A stretch of DNA of 62,246 bases from the NCBI GenBank assembly GCA_964607515.1, contig CAZSKU010000014.1:1-62246 (forward strand), written 5' to 3'. Below are positions 1-7,628 of the stretch, piece after piece. The stretch's first letter is position 1. Every line of letters begins with the position of its first letter. The position numbers and the translations under genes were made by a program. Source of the stretch: UBA6080 sp964607515. GTDB taxonomy: Bacteria > Fermentibacterota > Fermentibacteria > Fermentibacterales > JCC-6. The notes beneath the pieces are model-generated. The model was not told the DNA's origin and searched no databases. It worked only from the letters and a program-made list of their open reading frames with translations.

Positions 1-54
1 GACGACGAAGAGGTGGAGGCGGGCCTGCGCAAGGTCATCCTCTGGCCCTGGTAG
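1..54 (+). CDS. C-terminal end of an unidentified protein (partial)
   Basis: Only the last 17 codons and a TAG stop are in the window, in frame 1. The peptide is acidic then basic and ends in a hydrophobic tail (VILWPW). It is too short to assign to a family. A strong hairpin follows 15 bases after the stop, which supports this being a real gene end. Confidence 0.55.
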   Translation, partial: DDEEVEAGLRKVILWPW

Positions 55-69
55 ATGACAGTGATCCTG

Positions 70-99
70 AAGGGGGCGGCGCACCGGGCCGCCCCCTTT
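70..99 (+). terminator. Rho-independent terminator
   Basis: A perfect 11-bp stem (AAGGGGGCGGC / GCCGCCCCCTT) encloses a 7-base loop and ends in a short T run. It lies just after the partial upstream gene and before the gene starting at 175. Confidence 0.75.
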
Positions 100-174
100 G
101 CTTGACCGGAACCCGGCGCCGGGCTATTTATCGAAAAAGACAACGTGTGCCCAGTATAGCAGGGAGGCAAGGCC

Positions 175-849
175 ATGCAGGTTTTTTTACTCACACTCCT
201 CGTGTTCTCATCGCCGGACAACCTGGGACACATCGCCGCCGGACCGCCGGGGGCGTCGATTACCTTGGAGCCTTCCCAGTACGATGTGATCTGTACGCAA
301 CCCTTCGTGTTCGAGAACCTGGCCAACGGCCTGGGTTTCAGCTCCGGCAACAACTGGATGATCGCCGACGACCTTTTCTGCGTTTATTACGGCTGGGCCG
401 ATTGCTCAATCATCGAGCTGTGGGCGATCTATTCTGCCGCCGCATGCACCGGCTTCAACATTCAGCTCCGCACCGACACCGGCGGCGCGGGTCCTGGAGC
501 AGTCTGGCAGAGCACCACTTCCTCGAGCGTGGAACACTCCAACACGGGGCTCTACCAGTGGGGATATTCGCTGTGGCACACGGAAATAAATATGTGGGGC
601 TATCTGACGTTTAACAGCGGGATCAAGTACTGGCTGGCCCTGCAGACCACCGGCGGCGCGGGCGCCCACTACTGGCTGGCCGCCGACCAGACCTGGGCCG
701 ACATGACCTACTTCAGCCAGAACAACGGCGGTACCTGGACCAGCAGCTCGGCCGAGTGGGGAACAGCCTACGAGCAGTTCATGATAGTAAAAGGTATGTG
801 GGTTTCCCTGGAGCGGGAATCCTGGGGAAGCATCAAGGCCCTGTTCTGA
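175..849 (+). CDS. Secreted hypothetical protein, aromatic-rich beta domain
   Basis: 224 aa. The N-terminus is short and hydrophobic (MQVFLLTLLVFSS), consistent with a signal peptide. The rest is rich in Trp, Tyr, Gly, Ser and Thr. A pattern of FSSGNN..IADDF-like residues followed by GFNIQLRTDTGG resembles exported beta-sandwich domains seen in large secreted proteins of FCB and planctomycete genomes; that is resemblance, not an assignment. An AGGGAGG ribosome-binding site sits 9 bases before the ATG. No catalytic motif or C-terminal sorting tag is visible. It stands alone behind a terminator, so it is probably monocistronic. Its function is unknown. Confidence 0.75.
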   Translation: MQVFLLTLLVFSSPDNLGHIAAGPPGASITLEPSQYDVICTQPFVFENLANGLGFSSGNNWMIADDLFCVYYGWADCSIIELWAIYSAAACTGFNIQLRTDTGGAGPGAVWQSTTSSSVEHSNTGLYQWGYSLWHTEINMWGYLTFNSGIKYWLALQTTGGAGAHYWLAADQTWADMTYFSQNNGGTWTSSSAEWGTAYEQFMIVKGMWVSLERESWGSIKALF

Positions 850-850
850 T

Positions 851-1858
851 TTAGAGTCCCAGCCCCAGGCTGAGCCAGACCGGCAGGGTGAACAGCGCCG
901 CGGCGTGGACCACCAGCTGCAGTCTGGACACCAGCTCCCACTCCCCGTTGTACCTTCTGGCGATAAGGGCGTGGTTGGTGGCCGGGGGCGCCGCCGCCGC
1001 AAGTATCAGAGCGGTTCCGGCCAGGGCAGGCAGACCCGTGGGCAAGTTCCGGAGCAGCAGGTAGACCCCGGCCGGGATTAGCACCAGCCTCACGGCGATC
1101 AGCGGCACCGAGAAGCGGAGCCTGACCCTTCCCGACCCCCGGCCGGAGGCTATCATTCCGCCCAGGATGAGCATGGCCAGGGGCGAAAGGATCCTGTTCA
1201 GGTGGTCCATCACCGAGAAAAGCGCCCTGGCGGGGATGAAGGTTCCGGGATCCCCGCGGGCCGCCTCCCGGGCTCCGGGAACGAAACTCAGAGTGATACC
1301 CAGGAACAGAGACAGGATCGGGGCGTTGAGGACCAGCCTGAGCCTCTCCCGGGGGGACGGACGGGGACCTCCGCTGAGAAGCGCCACCCCTGCGGTCCAG
1401 TTGGCCACTATGGAGGGCAGCGCCACCATGGAGATGTACAGCACCGCCCGGTCGTGCAATGGCTCCGGGGTCACCGCCAGCATCACCGGCAGGGGAAGGT
1501 AGAGGCTGTTGGACACCATCATCATGGCGGTCACCGACCTGTCCCTGGAGGGGGTTCCGCTGGGGAAGAGCCGGAACCAGAGGGTTCCCAGGATCCAGGC
1601 GCAGACCACCCATCCCCCGGACACCCCTGCGAGCACCGCGCCGCTGCCCAGGTAGTCCGGCGTGAAGGACCTGACCATGGCCAGGATGAAGGTGCAGGGT
1701 ATGACAAGGTCTATGAGAACCCGTGTCAGGTCCGAAAGGGTGCCCGGCCCGATCCACCCCCGGCGGGTCACCATCCATCCCAGCAGCACCAGCGCGGCCA
1801 TCTGGCCGATGATGTCCCCGGATGCGAGCAGACCGTCCAGAAATTCCCGGATTGGCAA
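851..1858 (-). CDS. AEC-family (auxin efflux carrier) transporter
   Basis: 335 aa, with about ten hydrophobic segments and the two-halves layout of the auxin efflux carrier / malonate transporter family. Family-like features include a polar SNSLYLPLPV stretch in the first half and LAAAAPPATNHALI in the second. These carriers export or import small organic anions across the inner membrane; the substrate cannot be read from sequence. The start is TTG (1856-1858), chosen because GGAAGGAG lies 6 bases upstream and no ATG fits as well. A promoter-like site lies at 1891-1919. The gene converges on the gene ending at 849 with a single base between them. Confidence 0.85.
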   Translation of the reverse strand: MPIREFLDGLLASGDIIGQMAALVLLGWMVTRRGWIGPGTLSDLTRVLIDLVIPCTFILAMVRSFTPDYLGSGAVLAGVSGGWVVCAWILGTLWFRLFPSGTPSRDRSVTAMMMVSNSLYLPLPVMLAVTPEPLHDRAVLYISMVALPSIVANWTAGVALLSGGPRPSPRERLRLVLNAPILSLFLGITLSFVPGAREAARGDPGTFIPARALFSVMDHLNRILSPLAMLILGGMIASGRGSGRVRLRFSVPLIAVRLVLIPAGVYLLLRNLPTGLPALAGTALILAAAAPPATNHALIARRYNGEWELVSRLQLVVHAAALFTLPVWLSLGLGL

Positions 1859-1890
1859 GGGAGGCTCCTTCCCGATGAAACGGACGGGGC

Positions 1891-1919
1891 ATACTAATAA
1901 AGAAGCCGCCCCGTCTCAA
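1891..1919 (-). promoter_or_regulatory. Candidate sigma-70 promoter of the AEC transporter
   Basis: On the minus strand, TTGAGA (-35, 5/6 to consensus), a 17-base spacer and TAGTAT (-10, 4/6). The predicted transcript start is near 1884, giving a leader of about 25 bases that includes the ribosome-binding site of the TTG-started gene. Confidence 0.5.
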
Positions 1920-1994
1920 CCTTCCTCCCGGCTCAGGCGGGGGAACATTCCCAAACATGCTGGTTTATATTCACATTAACGAGGGGAGACAGCG

Positions 1995-2615
1995 ATGAAG
2001 ATCGTTAGAACATTAGCCGCGGTGTCTCTGCTGGCCGCCGCCTGCGGCAACCCGTCGGCCCCGGAGGGGGAGGATTACCCCTGGGAGCATTACGCATGGC
2101 ATTCGTGCCGGGAGTACATGCCCTTCGGGCTGTGCAACGTTTCATGGGCGGTGCACCGCGACAGCCTCTACGTCAGGGCGGTCCAGCATGCCGACAGCTC
2201 CAGCTGGCAGGGGTGCCACATGCCGTATCTGCTGTCCTTCGAGATCCTCGCCGACGGGGAGTACCCCGGAAGCTACCACAGGGACGGCAACCGGGCCTAC
2301 ATCGTGTCCATGTACTGCGAGACCGCCGACTGGTACGAGTACCACAACCCCTACGGCGACAAGGGAGGCGCCGGGGCGCTGGAGGGATTTCAACCCGACT
2401 CCCACTGGGAGGGGATGAACGACGTGGAACTCGTCTTCATCGGGGAAGTCCGGGGCGACGCCACCCTGGTCTTCAGAAAGGCATGCTCCACCGGCGACTA
2501 TCCCGATGTCGCCCTGCTGCCCGATTCTGCGTACCAAGCCAGGGTCTGGCTGGAGTGGAGGGAGCCGCACCAGTTCGTGGAGGAATCGGATGTGTTTCCC
2601 CTGGAATACCCCTGA
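1995..2615 (+). CDS. Lipoprotein of unknown function
   Basis: 206 aa. A type-II signal with lipobox LAAAC places the lipidated Cys near residue 17. The mature part is rich in Tyr, Trp and acidic residues, with several cysteines (HSCRE, LCNV, QGCH, MYCET, KACST) that could form disulfides in the periplasm. A GAGGGGAG ribosome-binding site precedes the ATG. I recognise no family. The pattern of residues such as DSLYVRAVQ and ELVFIGEV resembles domains describing measured exported beta proteins, but this is weak. It is divergent from the AEC transporter and followed by the YdeI-like gene. Confidence 0.8.
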   Translation: MKIVRTLAAVSLLAAACGNPSAPEGEDYPWEHYAWHSCREYMPFGLCNVSWAVHRDSLYVRAVQHADSSSWQGCHMPYLLSFEILADGEYPGSYHRDGNRAYIVSMYCETADWYEYHNPYGDKGGAGALEGFQPDSHWEGMNDVELVFIGEVRGDATLVFRKACSTGDYPDVALLPDSAYQARVWLEWREPHQFVEESDVFPLEYP

Positions 2616-2695
2616 TACCCTCTCGAACTCGCCATTCTGGGGCCGGTCCTCGTCTGCCGCTTGACACCCGGCGGCGCGCCTTCAAGGATTCCGCC

Positions 2696-3262
2696 ATGCC
2701 TAAAAACAGGGACACCCTTTCCCCGGGCAGCCGTGCGGAGTGGCGGGCGTGGCTTCGAAGCAACCACGAGGTTTCTCCCGGAATCTGGGTGTTGTTCCGG
2801 AACACACCCTTCACGGTCGTATCCTACGAAGAGGCCCTGGAGGAGGCGATCTGCTTCGGCTGGATAGACAGCCTCATAAGCCGTGTTGACGACGGACGGC
2901 ACATGCGCCTCTTCACCCCGAGACGCAGAGGCAGCGAATGGAGCGAGGCCAACCGGGAGCGGGCGGTGGACCTGATGGCCCGGGGGCTGATGACCGAGGC
3001 CGGGATGGAGCAGGTGCGCCTGGCCCGGGAAAGCGGCCTCTGGTACAGCAAGCCCGCCAGGGAGTTCGCCATGCCCGAGGAGCTCGAGGAGGCCCTGGAG
3101 GCCAGCGAGAAGGCGGCTCTGTTCTTCGCCGAACTGGCTCCCTCCTACCGCAGGCGCTACATCGCCTACGTGGCCACCGCCGCCCGGCCCGCCACCCGCA
3201 GATCCAGGGCGGCGAAGATCGCGGCCCTAATGGAAAACGGCGAGAAGCAGGCCTTGCTGTAG
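2696..3262 (+). CDS. YdeI/OmpD-associated (OmdA) family protein
   Basis: 188 aa, a typical length for the YdeI/OmdA family. The family signature is clear: an N-terminal EWRAWLRSNH stretch, then GIWV, SYEEALEEAICFGWIDS, the FTPRR..SEWSEANRERA block and a C-terminal YRRRYIAYVATAARPATR helix followed by a basic tail. Homologues are small cytoplasmic proteins whose biochemical role is unsettled; some are linked to resistance to polymyxin or bacteriocin stress. I chose the ATG at 2696 because the family alignment begins a few residues later and AAGGA lies upstream. A longer in-frame reading from 2096 is an overlap with the lipoprotein in another frame. Confidence 0.85.
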   Translation: MPKNRDTLSPGSRAEWRAWLRSNHEVSPGIWVLFRNTPFTVVSYEEALEEAICFGWIDSLISRVDDGRHMRLFTPRRRGSEWSEANRERAVDLMARGLMTEAGMEQVRLARESGLWYSKPAREFAMPEELEEALEASEKAALFFAELAPSYRRRYIAYVATAARPATRRSRAAKIAALMENGEKQALL

Positions 3263-3368
3263 TAGTATCCCGCTTCCGGTTGTCCGCTGCATGTCTTAAT
3301 CACAAGCCTGGTGTGGTCAAATGTCCGGCAAGCACCGGGAATGCAGGCATCCGGGCCGGCAAAATGTA

Positions 3369-3398
3369 TTGCAGAGGACCAGTAAGATGTATTATAAT
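3369..3398 (+). promoter_or_regulatory. Candidate promoter in the AT-rich gap before the repeat lipoprotein
   Basis: A perfect TATAAT (-10) at 3393-3398 preceded by TTGCAG with an 18-base spacer, inside a conspicuously AT-rich stretch of an otherwise GC-rich genome. It would give a leader of about 110 bases for the lipoprotein at 3515. The gap 3263-3514 holds nothing else I can support. Confidence 0.45.
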
Positions 3399-3514
3399 TA
3401 TTTATTATATACATAAAGATTCTATTGACAGTGTGGGTAGAGATGGTTATTGGAAACGAACTTCCCTTTCCACAAAGCAGGGGCGAGGCTTAGGGGTAGC
3501 CAAGGAGGGGTGTT

Positions 3515-4656
3515 ATGAAGGGGTTGTTTTCACTTTCAGCGCTTTCGGCGGTGCTGGCGGTCCTGGCCGCGGCCGGGTGCCAGTATCCGCCGGAGGGGGT
3601 GACCGGGCCGGAAATTCCCGACCTGGGCGTAGCGCCGGGGGAACCGGTCAGCGAGTATCCGATCTGGGCCGGACAGAACATTCTCATTGGAACTCTGTCC
3701 GTGTACAACGACGCGGATTATCTCTACATAACCTACACGCTGTTCGACGGGTGGATGCTCGAGGAGACCCACGTACACGTGGCGTCGGACCTTTCCGGGA
3801 TTCCATGCAACAGGAACGGAATCCCCGTTCCGGGCCAGTTCGCCTTCGGCGCCTGTCATGATCCGACCGTCGCCGTTTACACCTACGCCATCGAGATGGA
3901 ACCCTGGGGATTCCAGTACGGCGACGAGGTAGTTGTCGCCGCTCATGCGGCGGTGAACAAGTGGGACGAGGTCTCGCAGGAGTATCTGGAGGAGACGGCC
4001 TGGGGCGGAGACAACCCGGGGCCTGGCCCAAGATGGTGGTTCTACGCACTCTACGTCATCCAGAATCCGGAGGGTCCCGGTCCCGGCTATTCCACGGAGA
4101 CCGCCTGGGCCCGAATGAACGACGATCCCNNNNNNNNNNNNNNNNNNNNNNNNNNNNNNNNNNNNNNNNNNNNNNNNNNNNNNNNNNNNNNNNNNNNNNN
4201 NNNNNNNNNNNNNNNNNNNNNNNNNNNNNTCCCGGTCCCGGCTATTCCACGGAGACCGCCTGGGCCCGAATGAACGACGATCCCATGGACTTCACCTACC
4301 CGTTCAACCCTCCGCAGCCAGGTCCCGGAAACTGGGCCACGTTCCTGGAGGTCGAACCCGGTGAGAGCGTCCAGACCTTCTACTTCTACGCTGGCCAGTT
4401 CATCGGAACAGGAGAGGTGGAAATCTGGAGGGATGCCGATTACCTGTACGTTTCCATCGTACCTGACGAGGGAATTCTGGTGCAGGATCGACACCTGAAC
4501 GTGCAGACCGGTCCTTACTCAGGAAATCCTGCTCCCGGTCTTTTCCCCTACAACACGTACTTCGAAGGCAACCTCGCAACCGTTCCGTGGGAGGAGGCCT
4601 GGAGCGGCGCGCCGCTTTACGTGGCGGTACATGGAGTTGTCCAGATACCTGAATAG
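3515..4656 (+). CDS. Two-domain repeat lipoprotein, interrupted by an assembly gap
   Basis: As written, the gene is split by 100 Ns (4130-4229) and changes frame across them. The 55 bases before the gap are repeated exactly after it. Removing the Ns and one copy (155 bases) joins the halves in frame into a 328-aa protein. It has a lipobox (LAAAGC, Cys near 22) and an AGGAGGGG ribosome-binding site. The two halves are homologous: GTLSVYNDADYLYITY near residue 65 matches GEVEIWRDADYLYVSI in the second half, and both continue into V.VAAHA / YVAVHG. So it is a periplasmic or surface lipoprotein with a duplicated beta-rich domain of about 110 aa. Function is unknown. A bidirectional terminator follows. 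Confidence 0.8.
4075..4284. repeat. Exact 55-base duplication flanking the N gap (scaffolding artefact)
   Basis: 4075-4129 and 4230-4284 are identical base for base. A shared end of this size is what is seen when two de Bruijn contigs that overlap by one k-mer (k=55) are placed end to end in a scaffold without merging. Collapsing it restores one open reading frame. Confidence 0.85.
4130..4229. other. Assembly gap of exactly 100 Ns
   Basis: A run of 100 N, the conventional placeholder for a gap of unknown size. The flanking sequence indicates no bases are really missing here (see the repeat at 4075-4284). Confidence 0.98.
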
Positions 4657-4687
4657 GGCTCGGCAGGATTCAACTCAGCAAACGGAG

Positions 4688-4716
4688 AACCGCCGCCGGG
4701 AGACCGGCGGCGGTTT
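4688..4716. terminator. Bidirectional terminator between convergent genes
   Basis: A perfect 12-bp stem (AACCGCCGCCGG / CCGGCGGCGGTT) with a GAGA tetraloop. T residues follow on the plus strand, and the stem starts with AA, so it offers a short T run on the minus strand too. It lies between a plus-strand lipoprotein and the end of the minus-strand operon. Confidence 0.8.
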
Positions 4717-4749
4717 CGACTGTCCCGCGGAAGGGAGGCTTCCGGGGAG

Positions 4750-7167
4750 CTATATGAACAAGGTGGCGGCGCTCTTCTCCGCCAGGGAGGCGAAAGTGCC
4801 AACCCCTGCGGTTTCCACCCGGTCCAGCAGCTCCTCTTTCCTGATACCCATCACTCCCATGGACATTTCACACGCCTGGAAAACCACGCCCATCTCCATG
4901 GCCCTGGAGAGCATGTCCGGAAGGGAGTCCACCCCCTTTGACCTCATGACGTGCTTCATCATGGCGGTGCCGGCTCCCATCATGTTAAGCTTCGAGAGGG
5001 CCAGCCTTTTGGGACCTGTGGGCAGCATCATCCCGAACATCTTTTCCAGGAAGGTTTTGCGAATCCTTGGAGGATGCTCTCTTCTCAGTATCGAGAGCCC
5101 CCAGAAGGTGCAGAACACTGTTACCTCGTGCCCCAGGCTGGCGAAGCCGGTGGCTATGATCAGGGCCGCCAGATTCCTGTCCATGTCGCCTGAGAAGAGC
5201 ACCATGGTGGTGCGTTTTTCCGGAGCGGCCGCCGCCGCCCGGGGCTCGCCGCCTCCCTTTCGCACCAGGGCGGTGAAGACGCCCCTGTCTTCGGTGAAGG
5301 ACACAAGTGAGTTGCCGGTGGAGGAGCACCAGGCGGGCAGGTCGCTTCTGAAGCCGCGATCCGTGGCGACAGCCTTGAGAAGCTGTCCGGCGGCCATTTC
5401 CTTCATGGCCCTGGACACCTGGACCAGGGGGCCCGGGCACTGCATGCCCGAAGCGTCCAGGGAGACGTCGGGGATGTCCCGAGGCGCATCCGGGCCGCCG
5501 GTTTTCCCGTTGATTCCGGCGTCCGGGGGCGTTCCGGAGCTTTCGGGATGGAACATGCTCCATGTGAAGAATCCACCGGAGAGGTTGTACACGTCGAACC
5601 CCCTTTGCCTGAGCATCCGCTCCGCCGAATAGGCCCTCTGGCCCTGGGCGCAGAACAGCACCACCGGCCTGTCCCCGGGAATCTCGTCTATTCTGGCTCT
5701 CAGGGCGTCCACCGGAATGTGGACGCTTCCGGGGACGGTCCCCAGCTCCCTCTCCTCAGGTTCCCGGACGTCAAGCAGGAAAGCCCCCTCCGGTATCCCG
5801 TCGGGAAACACCTGCCGGGTGAGCCCGTCCAGGACGTTGCAGGCCACGTAACCCGCGTAGTTCACAGGGTCCTTGGCGCTGCCGTAGGGCGGCGCGTAAC
5901 AGAGTTCCAGCTCCGTGAGGTCCCTTACGGTCATGCCCTTCCTGACCGCCGCGGACAGCACGTCTATGCGCTTGTCCACCCCGTCCTCGCCGACTGCCTG
6001 GGCTCCCAGGACCACCCCTTCGGGGCTGAAGAGGAGCTTCATGGCCAGTCTGGCGGAACCGGGGTAGTAGGAGGCGTGGGAGGTCGGGTGAAGGTAGACC
6101 TTCCGGTGGGGGATGCCCCGGCGGGCCAGTTGCGTTTCCGAGGCGCCCACGGCGGCCGCGGTGATGTGGAAGACCTTGACCACCGATGCCCCCAGGGTGC
6201 CCGGGCAGGTTACCCGGCCTCCCAGCGCGTTCTCCGCCGCTATCCTTCCCTGCCGGTTCGCCGGGCCGGCCAGGGGGATGGAAAGGCGTTCCCCGAGAAC
6301 CGGGTGAATCGTCTGAACCGCGTCTCCCACGGCCCAGATGTGGGGGTCGCTGGTGCGGAGGTTCCCGTCCACCAGTATGGCGCCGTTCCGGGCGGTTTCC
6401 AGCCCGGCCTTTGCCGCCAGCCCGCCGTTGGGCCTGACCCCGGCGGCCATCACCACGAAGTCCGCGGGGATCGGGGGCGCTCCGGACACCCGGACCTCCA
6501 GCCCCGGTGATCCCTCCCGGATCTCCTCCACCTTGGAGCCCGTGAGGAGTTTCACTCCCCCGGCCCTCAGGGAACGGGCAAGGGGGGCGGTCATCTCCGG
6601 GTCCAGGAAGGGCAGGATGGAGGGCTCCTTCTCCACCAGGATTGTCTCAAGCCCGGCCTCAACCAGGTTCTCGGCGGTTTCCACTCCTATGAAACCGCCT
6701 CCCACCACCACCGCCCGGGAGGCTCCGTCTATGATCCGGTCCATGATTGCGTCCATGTCGGGAACGGTCCACAGAACGAGCACATCCCTGTGGTCCGCGC
6801 CGGGTATCGGGGGAACCAGGGGGGTGGAGCCCGGGGAGAGGATCAGCGAGTCGTAGCCCTCGACGTATTCCCGATTTTCCTTCAGGTCCCGGACGGTCAC
6901 GGTCCTGGCGCCGGGGTCTATGGAGGTGACGAGGTGGCCCGTGCGGAAACCCACCCCGAACCGTTTCAGAAACTTCTCCGGGGTCATGAGAAGCAGGCTG
7001 TCCCGGGAGCGGATGGTGCCGCCGAGGTAGTAGGGGAGCCCGCAGTTGGCGAAACTTATGTAGTCGCCCCGCTCGAAGACCGTTATCTCGGCGTTCTCGT
7101 CCAGCCTTCTGGCCCTGGCGGCGGCGCTGGCGCCCCCCGCCACGCCGCCCACTATGAGGAGTTTCAT
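4750..7167 (-). CDS. Four-domain fusion: CoA-disulfide reductase-like, rhodanese, TusA, DsrE
   Basis: 805 aa. Residues 1 to about 445 are an FAD/NAD(P)H oxidoreductase of the CoA-disulfide reductase / NADH oxidase type, with GGVAGGASAAAR for FAD and the redox cysteine in FANCGLPYYLGG (Cys42). A rhodanese domain follows (about 460-550; LLDVREPEE, active Cys in CAQGQRA). Next is a TusA-like domain with its CPGP motif (about 590-660), then a DsrE/DsrF-like domain to the end. Known relatives move persulfide or polysulfide sulfur through successive cysteines, so the chain probably reduces or relays sulfane sulfur in the cytoplasm. I took the ATG at 7167, where GGGGGA precedes and the FAD motif begins at once. 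It is the last gene of the five-gene operon. Confidence 0.9.
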   Translation of the reverse strand: MKLLIVGGVAGGASAAARARRLDENAEITVFERGDYISFANCGLPYYLGGTIRSRDSLLLMTPEKFLKRFGVGFRTGHLVTSIDPGARTVTVRDLKENREYVEGYDSLILSPGSTPLVPPIPGADHRDVLVLWTVPDMDAIMDRIIDGASRAVVVGGGFIGVETAENLVEAGLETILVEKEPSILPFLDPEMTAPLARSLRAGGVKLLTGSKVEEIREGSPGLEVRVSGAPPIPADFVVMAAGVRPNGGLAAKAGLETARNGAILVDGNLRTSDPHIWAVGDAVQTIHPVLGERLSIPLAGPANRQGRIAAENALGGRVTCPGTLGASVVKVFHITAAAVGASETQLARRGIPHRKVYLHPTSHASYYPGSARLAMKLLFSPEGVVLGAQAVGEDGVDKRIDVLSAAVRKGMTVRDLTELELCYAPPYGSAKDPVNYAGYVACNVLDGLTRQVFPDGIPEGAFLLDVREPEERELGTVPGSVHIPVDALRARIDEIPGDRPVVLFCAQGQRAYSAERMLRQRGFDVYNLSGGFFTWSMFHPESSGTPPDAGINGKTGGPDAPRDIPDVSLDASGMQCPGPLVQVSRAMKEMAAGQLLKAVATDRGFRSDLPAWCSSTGNSLVSFTEDRGVFTALVRKGGGEPRAAAAAPEKRTTMVLFSGDMDRNLAALIIATGFASLGHEVTVFCTFWGLSILRREHPPRIRKTFLEKMFGMMLPTGPKRLALSKLNMMGAGTAMMKHVMRSKGVDSLPDMLSRAMEMGVVFQACEMSMGVMGIRKEELLDRVETAGVGTFASLAEKSAATLFI

Positions 7168-7186
7168 GCCCGGTCCCCCGATCAGT

Positions 7187-7624
7187 CTAGAACCAGAATC
7201 TCGCCCCGGCGCCTCCCGCCAGGTCGAACTCGGTGTCCGGCGCAAGGTCCATCACCGGAACTATCTCCAGGAAGGCGTCGAAGGGCGCCTCGTCGAAGAC
7301 CCAGGACATTCCGACAGGAATCCTGACCCCCACCCGGGCGTCGTCCCGGAAGATTACCCTGCCCCCTACGCCCACGTACAGCGGCGCACGGCCCCCGTCC
7401 CAGGAGGCCAGCTCGGACATGTGCCAGAGGTAGTCGCCGTAGATGTGCGCCGCCTTCTCATCGCCGGATAGACTCCACGCCGCCGCGGCGTTCACCGCGC
7501 CTTCGGCGGAGGTGAAGTACTTCAGACACACCCCTGTGGGCTCGCCTATGACGATGCCAAGCCCCAGGTCGCCTCCCTGCCCCCCGTAGGTGGAGCAGGC
7601 CAGAACCAGCAGCAGCAGGTTCAA
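7187..7624 (-). CDS. Small exported protein, porin-like barrel pattern
   Basis: 145 aa after a TTG start at 7624, which has AAAGGAAGG upstream and begins 4 bases after the stop of the SHMT-like gene. The signal peptide is very short (MNLLLLVLACS) and the Cys could be a lipobox residue. The mature part has alternating beta patterns (GLGIVIGEPTGVCLKYF, VGVGGRVIF, VGVRIPVGMSWVF) and ends in aromatic Phe (ARFWF), as small outer-membrane barrels do. Its function is unknown. It lies between the PLP enzyme and the sulfur fusion protein and must share their transcript. Confidence 0.7.
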   Translation of the reverse strand: MNLLLLVLACSTYGGQGGDLGLGIVIGEPTGVCLKYFTSAEGAVNAAAAWSLSGDEKAAHIYGDYLWHMSELASWDGGRAPLYVGVGGRVIFRDDARVGVRIPVGMSWVFDEAPFDAFLEIVPVMDLAPDTEFDLAGGAGARFWF

Positions 7625-7628
7625 GGGA

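Noticed and set aside
2661..2689. TTGACA with AAGGAT 17 bases later, before the YdeI-like gene
   Set aside because: The -35 is perfect, but the -10 has only 3 of 6 matches and coincides with the ribosome-binding site, so a promoter there is doubtful.
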